Under the pieces are notes generated by a model, which had not been told where the DNA came from, searched no databases, and was given only the letters and a program-made list of their open reading frames with translations. From contig NZ_JACSQO010000001.1 of the NCBI RefSeq assembly GCF_014836595.1, forward strand, positions 310,001-374,000: a DNA stretch of 64,000 nt. Direction: 5' to 3'. Shown here in pieces: positions 1-9,554 of the stretch. The number at the start of each line of letters is the position of its first letter. Positions within the stretch are counted from its first letter, which is position 1. Source of the stretch: Psychrobacillus faecigallinarum. GTDB lineage: Bacteria; Bacillota; Bacilli; Bacillales_A; Planococcaceae. Both the position numbers and the translations under genes were made by a program.

Positions 1-1828
1 TAAGACTGTTTTCTTTAGGTAATTGGGTTAAAATTTCATCCCCATCCCCGTGCCAAACAATTTTAAATGGATACATATAAGATGTAATTTCTTTTCTTTT
101 GGTACCTACTAAGTCAGGAACTCGAACAGTTTGGACGTCACCCCATCTGTAATCTTTTTCTAGCTGAGTACCACTGCCAGTAACTTCAAGTGAATCTTCA
201 ATTATTTGACCAACAATTGGCGCTGCTATAACTCCTCCGAACTGTGTGCTATGTTTAGGATTATCAATCGCCACGTATACAATAAGCTCTGGGTTATCAG
301 CTGGCGCGAAACCAATAAAAGAAACAATATATTCCCCTTCCATATATCGACCGTTTTGAACCTTTTGTGCAGTCCCTGTTTTTCCACCGATACGCAATTG
401 GTCTCGATAAGCGTTTCTTCCAGATCCATGGGCCACAACATGTTCAAGAGCCTCACGAACCTTTTGAGATGTGGCCTCCGAAATTACTTGAGTTTTCATC
501 TCCGGTTCAGCTTTCGATAAAACTTCTTTTTTTTCTCCATCCAATATATTTTTTACAATATACGGCTTATATAGATAACCGCCATTAATAGCAGCAGCAA
601 CCGCCTGTACTTGTTGAATTGGTGTTACAGAGATACCTTGACCAAAAGAAGTCGTAGCATGTTCGACAGGTCCGTATGCATCCTTGCTAAATAGAATACC
701 CGAGGATTCTCCAGCCATTCCAGAACCAGTGGATTGACCAAAACCAAATTTTTTAATGTACTCTGAAAGCTTATCAGGTCCAACTCTTCTGCCTAATTCT
801 ATGAAGCCTGGGTTGCAGGAATTTTCAACAACCTCCAAAAATGTCTGGCTGCCATGTCCTTGACGCTTCCAACATCGCAATCTCGCACCCTCTACTATCG
901 TATAACCTGCATCATGGAAATGATCATTGTCTAAATCCACCACATTTTCTTCTAAGGCTGCGCTCAATGTAATAATTTTAAATGTAGATCCTGGCTCAAA
1001 AGTCATCCAAACTGGTAAGTTACGATTATAAACAGTAGAATCGACTTCTTGATAGGAGGACGGATCAAAGTTCGGTGCGGAAGCAAGCGCAAGAATTTCC
1101 CCGTTGTTTGGATTCATTACTATAGCAATACCTTGAGTAGCTTCATATTTGTCCATAGCTTGAGACAGTTCTCTTTCTACAACAGTCTGTATCTTCATAT
1201 CAATAGTCAGCTGAACATGGTTGCCATTTTGTCCATTTTTCCAGCCGTCATCTACATGGGGAAGTGGAATCCCCTTTGCATCCGTAAACATACGAATGGC
1301 TGATTCTTTCCCCTTCAGTACGGAATCGTATTGATATTCAATCCCAGCAAGTCCCTGTGCATCATATCCAGTAAAACCAAGTAATCTGGACAGCATTCTG
1401 CCATGCGGGTAATCTCTTACATAGTCAATCCCAGCATACAATCCTTTAATATTTTTATCTTGAATTTGCATAGCCAAATCAGAGGTAATATTTTTTCCAT
1501 CAGGAGCTATTTTAACAAGATATGCTCTTTTGTTAATTTGGTCGTATAATTTTTGCTCTTCTACCTCTAATAGTGGAGCTATCTCTTCTGCAACCTTGTC
1601 AGGCTCTTTGTTTTGAGATGGCATATAAAATAGAGTTGGTGATAGCTTATTCCCAACAATTACCTCACCATTTCTATCGAGTATATTACCCCTCTCGGAA
1701 GCATAGGGTAATTCTCTGTCCCAACTTTCCTTCGCTTTAGTAGTTAGTTCCTCAAATTGGACAAACTGAAGCTGAATAAGCTTTCCTGCTACCGCTATAA
1801 ACAACAGAAGCGTGATAATCCATATCAT
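1..1828 (-). CDS. spoVD: Stage V sporulation protein D (class B penicillin-binding protein), 3' end outside window
   Basis: Transpeptidase that cross-links spore cortex peptidoglycan. The visible part has an N-terminal membrane anchor, a PBP dimerisation domain and the catalytic motifs PGSTFK (SxxK), SCN (SxN) and GGKTGTA (KTG). A PASTA domain begins at the window edge (VPDLVG). About 609 codons are visible; family members are near 645 residues, so only the C-terminal tail is missing. It follows pbpB by about 100 bp in the dcw cluster. The first canonical start is ATG at 1828, but it has no ribosome site and would leave no charged residues before the membrane helix. An AAAGGAG site lies 8 nt before an in-frame ATA at 1861, which may be the real start. 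Confidence 0.93.
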   Translation of the reverse strand, partial: MIWIITLLLFIAVAGKLIQLQFVQFEELTTKAKESWDRELPYASERGNILDRNGEVIVGNKLSPTLFYMPSQNKEPDKVAEEIAPLLEVEEQKLYDQINKRAYLVKIAPDGKNITSDLAMQIQDKNIKGLYAGIDYVRDYPHGRMLSRLLGFTGYDAQGLAGIEYQYDSVLKGKESAIRMFTDAKGIPLPHVDDGWKNGQNGNHVQLTIDMKIQTVVERELSQAMDKYEATQGIAIVMNPNNGEILALASAPNFDPSSYQEVDSTVYNRNLPVWMTFEPGSTFKIITLSAALEENVVDLDNDHFHDAGYTIVEGARLRCWKRQGHGSQTFLEVVENSCNPGFIELGRRVGPDKLSEYIKKFGFGQSTGSGMAGESSGILFSKDAYGPVEHATTSFGQGISVTPIQQVQAVAAAINGGYLYKPYIVKNILDGEKKEVLSKAEPEMKTQVISEATSQKVREALEHVVAHGSGRNAYRDQLRIGGKTGTAQKVQNGRYMEGEYIVSFIGFAPADNPELIVYVAIDNPKHSTQFGGVIAAPIVGQIIEDSLEVTGSGTQLEKDYRWGDVQTVRVPDLVGTKRKEITSYMYPFKIVWHGDGDEILTQLPKENSL

Positions 1829-1889
1829 CCGTAATCGAATAACTTGCTTAAGTTTAGATATAAAGTTTTCTCCTTTAGCCCGTTTTAGA

Positions 1890-1919
1890 TAGCTTATGAA
1901 AAAACGTCAGTAACTATTC
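1890..1919 (-). promoter_or_regulatory. Candidate sigma E-type promoter for spoVD
   Basis: On the minus strand GAATAGT (1919-1913) is followed by 14 nt and CATAAGCTA (1898-1890). This approximates the sigma E pattern (k-m-ATATT, N14, CATACAnT). The predicted transcript would start near 1883, just upstream of the AAAGGAG ribosome site at 1876-1870. B. subtilis spoVD is known to be sigma E dependent. Assignment here is by motif only. Confidence 0.5.
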
Positions 1920-1929
1920 TATCACTCTT

Positions 1930-4152
1930 CTAGTCTTGTGGTAGTTGCTCTGTTTCTTCGACTTCTTCTGTTTCTTCTTTTTCTACGACTGGATCAGCTA
2001 CTTCCTGAGGAGTAGATAGTTGAACAACTATCGGTGTCTCGCTTGTAACAATTGATCCTGCTGTTAAACTTTGCTTAGAAACATAACCATCACCAATTAT
2101 TTCAATAGGTAGTCCAGAAAGTGACTTATAAATCATTAGATTTCTTTTAGACCAACCATTAAAGTTAGGAAGCTGTATTTCCCCACTACCTTTAACAAAG
2201 ACCGTTCCTTTAGAAATAACTGAAGTACCCGCCTTAGGATATTGTTCAACAACCTTATCCGCCTGACCAATTATAACAGTTTTCAAGCCTTGTGCTTCTA
2301 AATCCATTTGGATATCAACCAAATTTTTTCCAACTAAATCTGGCATTGTAATAGGCTTAGACAATTCAAGATTTTCAGGTTCTATGTTTAAATACTTTAA
2401 GCTACTTTCTGTAACGGAATTAAATATCTCTGCTACTGGCTGAGAACCTACTTCCGTATCTTTAATCTTAGGTTTATGAACTGCTACATAAACTATTAAC
2501 TGTGGGTCCTCTACCGGCGCCATACCTAAGAATGAGTATAGGAATAATTGTCTCCCCCATAAATAGGAACCATCACCTTTTGGAATTTGAGCTGTACCAG
2601 TTTTACCTGCAGAAGTATATCCTTCTAGCTTGAATCGTTGGGCAGTTCCATGATCCGAAGTAACTGTACTTTCTAAAATGTCCTTCACCTGATTTGCAGT
2701 ACTAGCTGAAATTGGAGATTTCTTTTCAACTGGTTCATTGTCTTCGATAATTTCGCCTGTATTGGGATTTACAATTTTATCAATAACAAATGGTTGCATC
2801 ATAGTACCTTCATTTGCAATAGCTGTCATAGCTTGAACCATTTGAATTGGCGTTACAGTTACTCCCTGCCCATAGGTAGTGGTAACTCTATTGATAGGAT
2901 ATTTATCATTTACAATTCCAGCTGCTTCATTTGGAAGGTCTATACCCGTGGGCTGCCCAAAACCAAAACGACGAATATACTCTATAAAGGTTTCATCGCC
3001 AATCTTATTTAGTAAAAAAGCCATAGAAACGTTAGAAGACCTTTGGAAACCCTCTAAATATGAAATTGGTCCCCAACCTAACCCATTGTTATGGTCTCTA
3101 ATTGTACGGTCAAACACTTTATAAGTACCCGATTTAAATTTTTCATTTGGATTCCAGACACCCTCCTCTATTGCAGAGGCAAGTGTAAAAATCTTCATCG
3201 TGGAACCTGGTTCTATTGTTTGCTCTATTGCTTCATTTAACCAGTTAGTTGATAGTCCTTCGCGTGTATTAGGTTCAAATGTTGGTCTTTGAGACATCGC
3301 TAAAATCTCTCCAGTTTTAGCATTTGCAACGACTGCTGTCATTTTTTCTGGCTTATACTTTTCTTCTGCTTTATTCATAGCATCTTCTAGAAAGTTTTCT
3401 ATCGTTTTATCTAGTGTTAAATGAATGTTATAGCCGTCTTGTGCATCTGTGACCATTTTGTCTGCCTTAGGAAGTAAAAACCCTTTTGTGTCGCTTTGAT
3501 ATTCCACTTTTCCTGGTGTCCCAGTTAGTGCTTTGTCGTAAATATATTCTAGTCCCATTTTACCAACCGCTTTAGATTTGCCATCCTCTGTTTCTTTCTT
3601 TAAAGCAAATCCGATTAAATGAGAAGCAAAAGTGCCGTTAGGATATAATCTTTTTAAATCCTGGATAAACATAATTCCAGGTAATTCTAAACTCTTAATC
3701 TCTAACATTTTTTGGTGACTTAAATCCCGTCCAGCTTTCCCAAACTCTACCTGATACTTGTCCTTTTCTATTCCATTGTTCAATATTTCTAGTATTTCTT
3801 CCTGTGGGAGGTCTATATATTCAGCAAGTATGTTTGCTGTATCCCCTGGATCTACTACATGACGAGGAATAGAACTGTTGTTAGATACATCTTCCCTAGT
3901 AACTGCAATCATTTTATAACTAAGTGTATCTTCAGCGATGACTTCCCCATTGCGATCTAGAATTTCTCCTCTGCTCGCTGGAATTTCTTGAACTCTATTA
4001 TATTTAGATTCTGCCTTAGTTGCCAAAGACTGTCCTTCTGCTGTTCCTGTCACTTGAATAAATACGAAGCGGCTAAGTAATACAAAAAAGAGCCCTCCAT
4101 AAAGTAAAAACATTAGAAAGGCTCCCCATTGAAAACGAAATTTCTTATTCAT
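1930..4152 (-). CDS. pbpB: Penicillin-binding protein 2B (septal transpeptidase with PASTA domains)
   Basis: Class B PBP that cross-links peptidoglycan at the division septum together with FtsW. It has 740 residues: a membrane helix at about 10-32, a PBP dimerisation domain at about 55-220 and a transpeptidase domain at about 260-570. Catalytic motifs are STMK (S317, K320), SSN (372-374) and KTG (517-519). Two PASTA repeats follow (about 603-655 and 659-712), then a very acidic tail rich in Glu. The start codon overlaps the ftsL stop by 4 nt, so the two are translationally coupled. The neighbouring second class B PBP is the sporulation paralogue. Confidence 0.96.
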   Translation of the reverse strand: MNKKFRFQWGAFLMFLLYGGLFFVLLSRFVFIQVTGTAEGQSLATKAESKYNRVQEIPASRGEILDRNGEVIAEDTLSYKMIAVTREDVSNNSSIPRHVVDPGDTANILAEYIDLPQEEILEILNNGIEKDKYQVEFGKAGRDLSHQKMLEIKSLELPGIMFIQDLKRLYPNGTFASHLIGFALKKETEDGKSKAVGKMGLEYIYDKALTGTPGKVEYQSDTKGFLLPKADKMVTDAQDGYNIHLTLDKTIENFLEDAMNKAEEKYKPEKMTAVVANAKTGEILAMSQRPTFEPNTREGLSTNWLNEAIEQTIEPGSTMKIFTLASAIEEGVWNPNEKFKSGTYKVFDRTIRDHNNGLGWGPISYLEGFQRSSNVSMAFLLNKIGDETFIEYIRRFGFGQPTGIDLPNEAAGIVNDKYPINRVTTTYGQGVTVTPIQMVQAMTAIANEGTMMQPFVIDKIVNPNTGEIIEDNEPVEKKSPISASTANQVKDILESTVTSDHGTAQRFKLEGYTSAGKTGTAQIPKGDGSYLWGRQLFLYSFLGMAPVEDPQLIVYVAVHKPKIKDTEVGSQPVAEIFNSVTESSLKYLNIEPENLELSKPITMPDLVGKNLVDIQMDLEAQGLKTVIIGQADKVVEQYPKAGTSVISKGTVFVKGSGEIQLPNFNGWSKRNLMIYKSLSGLPIEIIGDGYVSKQSLTAGSIVTSETPIVVQLSTPQEVADPVVEKEETEEVEETEQLPQD

Positions 4153-4520
4153 TGTCCTGGTACTACCTTTACATTTTGCTCATTTAGTTTCAAGCCGAGT
4201 TCCTCCGCCTTTTTCCAAATTCGATCATAGGTAGATAATTCACGCACTTGTATGGACAAGTCTGTATTTTCTTTTGAAGTAGTATCTATTTGTTGTTCTA
4301 GTAAGGATATATCCTTTGTAGTTGCTCTTACAGTTGATTGAGTTTGGACAATCATTAAAGACAGAACAGTAACAATGCTTAATAAACCTAAAAACAAAAC
4401 TTTTTCACCTTTTGAAAATATTTTACTTTTCTGTATTGCTGGCTTCTTTGGTTGTGGTGGTTGCTCCGGAAAAGAAGGCCTAGCTATGTATGGTTCGGAT
4501 TGGTAATTACGTAAAGCCAT
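4149..4520 (-). CDS. ftsL: Cell division protein FtsL
   Basis: Small bitopic division protein of the FtsL-DivIC-DivIB complex. It has 123 residues: a basic, proline-rich cytoplasmic N-terminus (about 1-38), one membrane helix at about 42-62 and an extracytoplasmic coiled-coil stretch with leucine spacing. The sequence itself is weakly conserved, so the call rests on size, topology and position between rsmH and pbpB. Its start abuts the rsmH stop, and its stop overlaps the pbpB start by 4 nt. Confidence 0.9.
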   Translation of the reverse strand: MALRNYQSEPYIARPSFPEQPPQPKKPAIQKSKIFSKGEKVLFLGLLSIVTVLSLMIVQTQSTVRATTKDISLLEQQIDTTSKENTDLSIQVRELSTYDRIWKKAEELGLKLNEQNVKVVPGQ

Positions 4521-5471
4521 TTAAACACTTCCCTTTTCGATTAGTTTTTCCACAATTCGTAGCTTAGCAGATCTTGAACGATTATTAACTTCTAGCTCAG
4601 CCTCAGACGGCAAAATAGGCTTTTTAGTAACTAGCTTTAACATTGGCTCCATTCCTGCAGGTATGACCGGCAAGTTTGGCGGTAAGTTTGGTAAAGATGA
4701 AGCTTCTTTAAAAATAGTCTTAGTAAGTCTGTCCTCTAAGGAATGGAAGGTAATCACACTTATTCTTCCACCTACTTTAATAAGCTGTATTGCGTCCTCC
4801 AGAGATTCCTCCGCTGCTCCAAGCTCATCGTTAACCGCAATTCTAACTGCTTGAAAAATTCGTTTTGCAGGATGCCCACCTGTTCTCCTAGCTGCAGCTG
4901 GTATTCCTGCTTTGATCAACTCTACTAGCTGGAAGGTAGTTTCGACAGGTGATACTTCTCTTGCCTGTTCAATTTTCCTAGCAATTTGCTTAGAAAACTT
5001 TTCTTCTCCATAACGGAAAAAGATTTTAACTAATTTTTCATAGGGCCATTCATTGATCACATGATAGGCTGTTAGTTCGCTTGTTTGGTCCATTCTCATA
5101 TCAAGAGGGGCATCGTAGTTATAGCTAAAGCCTCGTTCAGGGGTATCTAGCTGAGGAGAAGAAACTCCTAAGTCGTATAAAATCCCATCGACCTTTTCTA
5201 TTCCTAAATCATATAATGATTCTTTTAAGTATCGAAAGTTCGCATGAACAAACGTTACTTGCTCTAGGTATGGCGCTAACTTAATCTTTGCATTTTCTAT
5301 TGCTACGGTATCTTGGTCAAAACAGATTAATCTACCTTTTTCATTAAGCTGTTTTACTAAATACTCACTGTGACCTGCTCCGCCTAGCGTGCAGTCTACA
5401 TAGATTCCATCGGGACGAATAGCTAGTCCATCTACCGTCTCGTGGAGTAATACTGTTGTATGATGAAACAA
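4521..5471 (-). CDS. rsmH: 16S rRNA (cytosine1402-N4)-methyltransferase RsmH
   Basis: SAM-dependent methyltransferase that modifies C1402 in the decoding centre of 16S rRNA. Its 316 residues are the usual length. The sequence shows the family opening ([15 protein letters not shown]), the SAM-binding motif [11 protein letters not shown] near residue 25, [15 protein letters not shown] near 99 and the [16 protein letters not shown] signature. The C-terminal [13 protein letters not shown] motif is also present. It sits second in the dcw cluster, 17 bp after mraZ, as in most Firmicutes. Confidence 0.97.
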   Translation of the reverse strand: MFHHTTVLLHETVDGLAIRPDGIYVDCTLGGAGHSEYLVKQLNEKGRLICFDQDTVAIENAKIKLAPYLEQVTFVHANFRYLKESLYDLGIEKVDGILYDLGVSSPQLDTPERGFSYNYDAPLDMRMDQTSELTAYHVINEWPYEKLVKIFFRYGEEKFSKQIARKIEQAREVSPVETTFQLVELIKAGIPAAARRTGGHPAKRIFQAVRIAVNDELGAAEESLEDAIQLIKVGGRISVITFHSLEDRLTKTIFKEASSLPNLPPNLPVIPAGMEPMLKLVTKKPILPSEAELEVNNRSRSAKLRIVEKLIEKGSV

Positions 5472-5488
5472 GCTCTTCCCTCCATTTC

Positions 5489-5920
5489 TTATATATCAAA
5501 GCCGATCATATTTTCTGCAATATCGTTAAATGAATCCTCAGAGTCTTCAAAGTATGTTTCCCATGCTTCCTTAGCCCATATCTCTAAACGATTAGAAACG
5601 CCAAGGATAATACACTCCTTGTCCATCTTTGCATAAGACCGAAGATTATTCGGTATATTAATGCGGCCTTGCTTATCAATTTCTACCTCAGTGGCACCAG
5701 AAAAGAAAAAACGAGTAAATGCCCGTGCATCTTTTTTAGTAACGGGTAGTTCTTTTAACTTTTCTTCGAGCTTTCGCCATTCATTCATAGGATAACCAAA
5801 TAAGCAATTATCAAGACCACGGGTTAAAACAAAACATTCCTCTAAATGCTCTCTAAATTTAGAAGGTATGATTATTCTCCCTTTAGGATCGACGTTATGC
5901 TGGTATTCGCCCATGAACAT
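5489..5920 (-). CDS. mraZ: Transcriptional regulator MraZ
   Basis: DNA-binding protein of the AbrB/SpoVT superfamily that heads and represses the dcw operon in studied bacteria. The product has 143 residues and two tandem swapped-hairpin domains, each with a DPKGRI or DKQGRI core (about residues 13-18 and 83-88), ending in ENMIGFDI as in B. subtilis. I place the start at the ATG at 5920 (MFMGEYQHN), matching the family, rather than at a GTG three codons upstream. GGGGTGA lies just before it. Three MraZ boxes lie upstream. Confidence 0.95.
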   Translation of the reverse strand: MFMGEYQHNVDPKGRIIIPSKFREHLEECFVLTRGLDNCLFGYPMNEWRKLEEKLKELPVTKKDARAFTRFFFSGATEVEIDKQGRINIPNNLRSYAKMDKECIILGVSNRLEIWAKEAWETYFEDSEDSFNDIAENMIGFDI

Positions 5921-5951
5921 GCTACTCACCCCACTTTATGTCAATAACATA

Positions 5952-5975
5952 CCACATCCCTCCACTTTCCTCCAC
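5952..5975 (-). promoter_or_regulatory. MraZ-binding boxes upstream of mraZ
   Basis: On the minus strand GTGG repeats begin at 5975, 5965 and 5955: two full GTGGAG boxes and one GTGGTA, spaced exactly 10 nt apart. MraZ is known to bind direct GTGG(A/T)G repeats at this spacing upstream of its own gene. The spacing places the sites on one face of the helix. They probably mediate autoregulation of the division cluster. Confidence 0.75.
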
Positions 5976-6415
5976 ATTTTTTTCTTAAATAAGCATACAA
6001 TTTTTCAAAATGCGTAATAAGTACTTGTTGAAACAAGTTTAGAGCGAATACGACAGCGTTTTATAAGATAAAAAGCATACCCGTATTCATAAAATATAAA
6101 CCTGTTTTATATTAAATTTAGAATAAATTTAGATGAAAACTGAAATATAATTTTCAAATCAAAAAAAGATATTCATTCTTCTCGTCTTTATAAGTTTCTT
6201 AATGACACTGAGTTAAGCTGAATGTATAATTACCACCGAGAAATAAGCAATTTTTCTAATCCTAAAAAAATACCAAATTATCATTCTTACTATTTTTGTA
6301 ATTAGCGAAAATAATAGAATAATAGATAATCCTATAGTTGAGGGCGACGAGAAATCTATCCATTCACCAAAATAACACCGTACATATCAAAGTAAACGCT
6401 CAAAGCTACAAAAAC
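5976..6415. other. AT-rich intergenic region between bshC and mraZ
   Basis: About 440 bp with no credible coding frame. It should hold the dcw promoter on the minus strand, but I could not identify a clear -35/-10 pair. A 7-bp inverted repeat ACTTGTT-GA-AACAAGT lies at 6023-6038, a possible operator. I see nothing else in the remainder. Confidence 0.5.
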
Positions 6416-6444
6416 GAAAAAATCCCCCACCAGTTAAGGTGGGG
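6416..6444 (-). terminator. Intrinsic terminator after bshC
   Basis: The stem is CCCCACC (6425-6431) against GGTGGGG (6438-6444) with a 6-nt loop. On the minus strand it is followed by a run of T. It lies 13 nt beyond the bshC stop. Confidence 0.85.
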
Positions 6445-6456
6445 AATTGATAAACC

Positions 6457-8073
6457 TTATAGAAAAACTACTTGATGCTTACCATTGAATTTGTATGGAA
6501 TTTGCAACAATTCCTGGATGAGAGTTGGACCCATTTCATTTAACACTTGAACAGGACAGTAAACTCTTTCCTGTAAACCATCGTTAGGCATTAACTCCAT
6601 CATTAATTTGTCGTAACGATAAATAGACGAATCTAATTTAGATAAAAGTGTATCTTCCACAGCATGATCGATAAAGGTAAGCTGTTTGAAATGAAAATTC
6701 AAGTTTTTTTCTACTAAAGGTGTTAACTTAAGATCGTTTTCTAGTAGTAGTTCCTCAAGCTTTTCATACTTATTGGACAGCTCATCCTTAATAGACTGGA
6801 TGTATTTTGGAATATCTTCATTTCTATTTTGTTCGATAAACTGTACCTTAGATTGTCCCACTACTCCACTCCATACATCTGGAACTGAAAATTCAAGTTT
6901 CTTAAGAATCGTCTGAACCTTAGGTGTAACAAGTGTTACGCTAAGTCTTGGTGTTATAACCGGCATTTTCATATCGAATAATTCAAATGCCGGCTTTAAG
7001 GTTGCCCAATACGCAATTTCGCCAGGACCGCCGATGAAGCTTAAAACAGGAAAAACCATTTCCTGCATAATTGGACGAGTAACTACGTTGTTGCTAAGCT
7101 TTTCAGGGGTATTTTGAGCGATAAGGAGAAGTTCCTCTTTTGTAAAGGCAATACCTTTTGCTTCATGTATAAAAAGATTGTTTTCTCTCTCTAGAAGGAA
7201 TCGTTCGCCATCCTCTACATAAAACAGGTTTGCTGCAGTTTCTTTCGCTTGAATTGGTGTTCCGTAGTCTAATCGTTCAAGCTTTTGCTCTTGATGAAAA
7301 ACTAATGATCCTAGTTCAGCCGAGCGGTTAATCATTTCTTGAAAAAAAGCTGATTCTAATTCACGAAGTGGCTTATACGCAGCATCAATCATCAGCAATC
7401 CTTCTTCATAAAACAATTCATTCATTATTGCCGTAAAGAAAGATGTATAGGTTGAATGTTCATCTATAAGAATAACGAATTTATTATATAGATCTTTTGT
7501 GTATGCTGTTTCAGGTAAGCTTTTGAAAATTTCCTCTAAATATACAATCATCATTTCTTTCGTATATGTTGTTTCAGAGGCGATTTTCTTTAACTTTGAT
7601 TTTTCAGGGAAGACGAGCTTATGAAGCATTCTACTTTTCTCTATGTAAATATGATTAATTTCATCGATATCATGATCTTCGCCCGCAATCCAAAATACAG
7701 GAATTACTGGTACTCCTTGTATTTCTCTTTGTTGCTTTGCAAGAGCAATTACAGAAATTGCTTTATGGATGGAATACATAGGGCCTGTCAGTAAACCTGC
7801 CTGCTGTCCGCCAATTACAACCACACCATTATTTTTCAATTCCTCTAAATGCTTTTTACTTTTTTCTGAAATTCCAAACATGTTCATATAGCTAGTAATT
7901 ACTTCTACCAGTTCGGTTCTTTTATGATTAGTAAAATCAGTTTCCTGAATTCTTTTGTTTAAAGCCTCTTGGTTCCAGTTATAGTGAAAGAATGAAGATA
8001 GGCTTTCAGTATCCTCTAAATATGTTTGATAGAATGAGGAAACAAATGGTTGTGTGTATTGCTCTAATCGCAC
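6457..8073 (-). CDS. bshC: Bacillithiol biosynthesis cysteine-adding enzyme BshC
   Basis: Performs the last step of bacillithiol synthesis, adding cysteine to glucosaminyl-malate. The product is 538 residues, essentially the B. subtilis length. It shows the family features GGQQAGLLTGPMYSIHKAIS near residue 90 and PVFWIAGEDHDIDEINH near 135, with a C-terminal coiled coil. I chose the GTG at 8073 (RLEQYTQPF) because AAAGAGGTGG precedes it at the right distance and it matches the family start. A longer upstream reading lacks a ribosome site. The position next to mraZ is conserved in Bacilli. Confidence 0.94.
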   Translation of the reverse strand: MRLEQYTQPFVSSFYQTYLEDTESLSSFFHYNWNQEALNKRIQETDFTNHKRTELVEVITSYMNMFGISEKSKKHLEELKNNGVVVIGGQQAGLLTGPMYSIHKAISVIALAKQQREIQGVPVIPVFWIAGEDHDIDEINHIYIEKSRMLHKLVFPEKSKLKKIASETTYTKEMMIVYLEEIFKSLPETAYTKDLYNKFVILIDEHSTYTSFFTAIMNELFYEEGLLMIDAAYKPLRELESAFFQEMINRSAELGSLVFHQEQKLERLDYGTPIQAKETAANLFYVEDGERFLLERENNLFIHEAKGIAFTKEELLLIAQNTPEKLSNNVVTRPIMQEMVFPVLSFIGGPGEIAYWATLKPAFELFDMKMPVITPRLSVTLVTPKVQTILKKLEFSVPDVWSGVVGQSKVQFIEQNRNEDIPKYIQSIKDELSNKYEKLEELLLENDLKLTPLVEKNLNFHFKQLTFIDHAVEDTLLSKLDSSIYRYDKLMMELMPNDGLQERVYCPVQVLNEMGPTLIQELLQIPYKFNGKHQVVFL

Positions 8074-8139
8074 GATTTTCCACCTCTTTAATATAATCCT
8101 TTTAGAGTATATCATTTCATGATAAAGAGATAAAAATTA

Positions 8140-8526
8140 TTAGCTTATATACTTTAAAACATATCGGATTACTCCGATTAACCATAAAAGTGCATAAGTT
8201 ACGCAAAGCAAAATAAAAAATAGCCTCCATATTTTACGGAGTAATGATTGGACCTCTATTTCTTTTTTGCTACGCCATTCCAAAATAGTAAGTAGCGTGG
8301 CTATCAGGATGGCAATAATTATGATTAAAAAGCCTATCTCCTTATCAAAAACAATATTGAAAACGATGGATACAGAGAAAAATAATAGAAAAGTAGTAAT
8401 GTCTGCCGCAATTCCAATAGACTTTTTTCGTTTCTTTAGAGCATACTTAGCAACTGCGAAAGTAAATATAAATAAAATGGCTGGAATTAAAATAAATGCA
8501 GAAATTAGATTAATAATGTCATTCAC
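8140..8526 (-). CDS. DUF3397 family membrane protein
   Basis: A 128-residue hydrophobic protein with four predicted membrane helices (about residues 4-27, 40-60, 65-83 and 99-121), separated by short basic loops such as KKRKKS and RSKKE. It resembles the DUF3397 family, which Bacillales often encode between panE and bshC. The function is unknown. The GTG start at 8526 lies inside the end of panE (8-nt overlap), indicating translational coupling. Confidence 0.7.
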   Translation of the reverse strand: MNDIINLISAFILIPAILFIFTFAVAKYALKKRKKSIGIAADITTFLLFFSVSIVFNIVFDKEIGFLIIIIAILIATLLTILEWRSKKEIEVQSLLRKIWRLFFILLCVTYALLWLIGVIRYVLKYIS

Positions 8527-9406
8527 CTGCTTTATTCATTTCTTTTAACAATAAATAAAAAGTATTTAAGATTGGTAAGGCTTTATTTCTATTTTCAGCT
8601 TCTCTTAAAATCGCTCCCACTATGGTCTCCACTTCCATGATACGACCACTTTGATAATCCTTTAACATAGATGAGTAGTTTTTTTCTGTATTTTGGCAGA
8701 GTGACACTACTTCCTCCCACGATAAAAGTTCCTTGCACTCAACGAATGCCTCTAAAATTTCTTCATAAATACTTCGTAATATCTCTTTATACGATTCATT
8801 TTTAATAAGCTCTCCGTTTTGTACATGAGCAATTGTCGTCAGTGGATTTATTAAACTATTAAGCAATGCTTTTTTAAACAGGATTTGGTATATATTTTGA
8901 GAATATTGAATAGGGAAATTTTCTATATTACTATGTAGGAATTGCTCTAGAGATGTCCATTTCCCTTTATATATCCCTATTGATGTCACACCGACTCCTA
9001 AATGTTGGACTGTAGCGGGGTTACTTTTGGTCGCTCCATGAAGCACAGACCCAAGTATAATGTTTGATTGTTTTAAAGTATCTATAAATTGTATATGGAG
9101 TAAACCATTTTGTATAAACATTAGAGGAATTTCTCTTGGTAAGGAGTCTAAATCTTTTTTTAAGGAAGAGAGATGGTGGTATTTCACTGCCACTATAATT
9201 AACTCCATTTGATTCATAGTTGCTATTGAAGAGACTATTTGACATTTAATCGGCTCTGGCTCAGACAAATTTTCTTGCTGTATGTATAGTTGTTCTATGT
9301 TTTTATTTCTTACTAAAAAGGTTATGTCATGTCCATGCTTTGATAAATAGCCACCAAATAACATACCTATTGCTCCCGCCCCTACAATTCCAATGCGCAA
9401 ATTCAT
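8519..9406 (-). CDS. panE: 2-dehydropantoate 2-reductase
   Basis: NADPH-dependent reduction of ketopantoate to pantoate in coenzyme A and pantothenate synthesis. It has 295 residues with an N-terminal Rossmann motif GIVGAGAIGMLFG (about 6-18). The ApbA-family lysine sits in KKALLNSLINPLT, followed by NSLINPLTTIA and a helical C-terminal domain. A ketopantoate reductase gene (ylbQ) occupies this position in B. subtilis. The family contains paralogues of other 2-oxoacid specificity, so the substrate is inferred. Confidence 0.87.
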   Translation of the reverse strand: MNLRIGIVGAGAIGMLFGGYLSKHGHDITFLVRNKNIEQLYIQQENLSEPEPIKCQIVSSIATMNQMELIIVAVKYHHLSSLKKDLDSLPREIPLMFIQNGLLHIQFIDTLKQSNIILGSVLHGATKSNPATVQHLGVGVTSIGIYKGKWTSLEQFLHSNIENFPIQYSQNIYQILFKKALLNSLINPLTTIAHVQNGELIKNESYKEILRSIYEEILEAFVECKELLSWEEVVSLCQNTEKNYSSMLKDYQSGRIMEVETIVGAILREAENRNKALPILNTFYLLLKEMNKAGE

Positions 9407-9512
9407 TTCCTCCCTATATTATTTATTGCATTTTGTTTAAGAAACTCTTTAAGCAAAGTACAAGTCCTATGTTAAACGACAAATATAAACCTTGAAAAAA
9501 ATATATATCCTT

Positions 9513-9542
9513 TGAAAAAGGCCTACCTCTAGGGTAGACCTT
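9513..9542 (-). terminator. Intrinsic terminator after the acyl-CoA carboxylase operon
   Basis: AAGGCCTACC (9518-9527) pairs with GGTAGACCTT (9533-9542) with one mismatch. On the minus strand it is followed by TTTTTC. It lies 12 nt after the carboxyltransferase stop. Confidence 0.75.
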
Positions 9543-9554
9543 AGTTAAAAAAGA

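Noticed and set aside
1930-4152. pbpB and spoVD as a recent duplication
   Set aside because: They are divergent paralogues in the usual dcw order of spore formers, so the tandem arrangement is expected.
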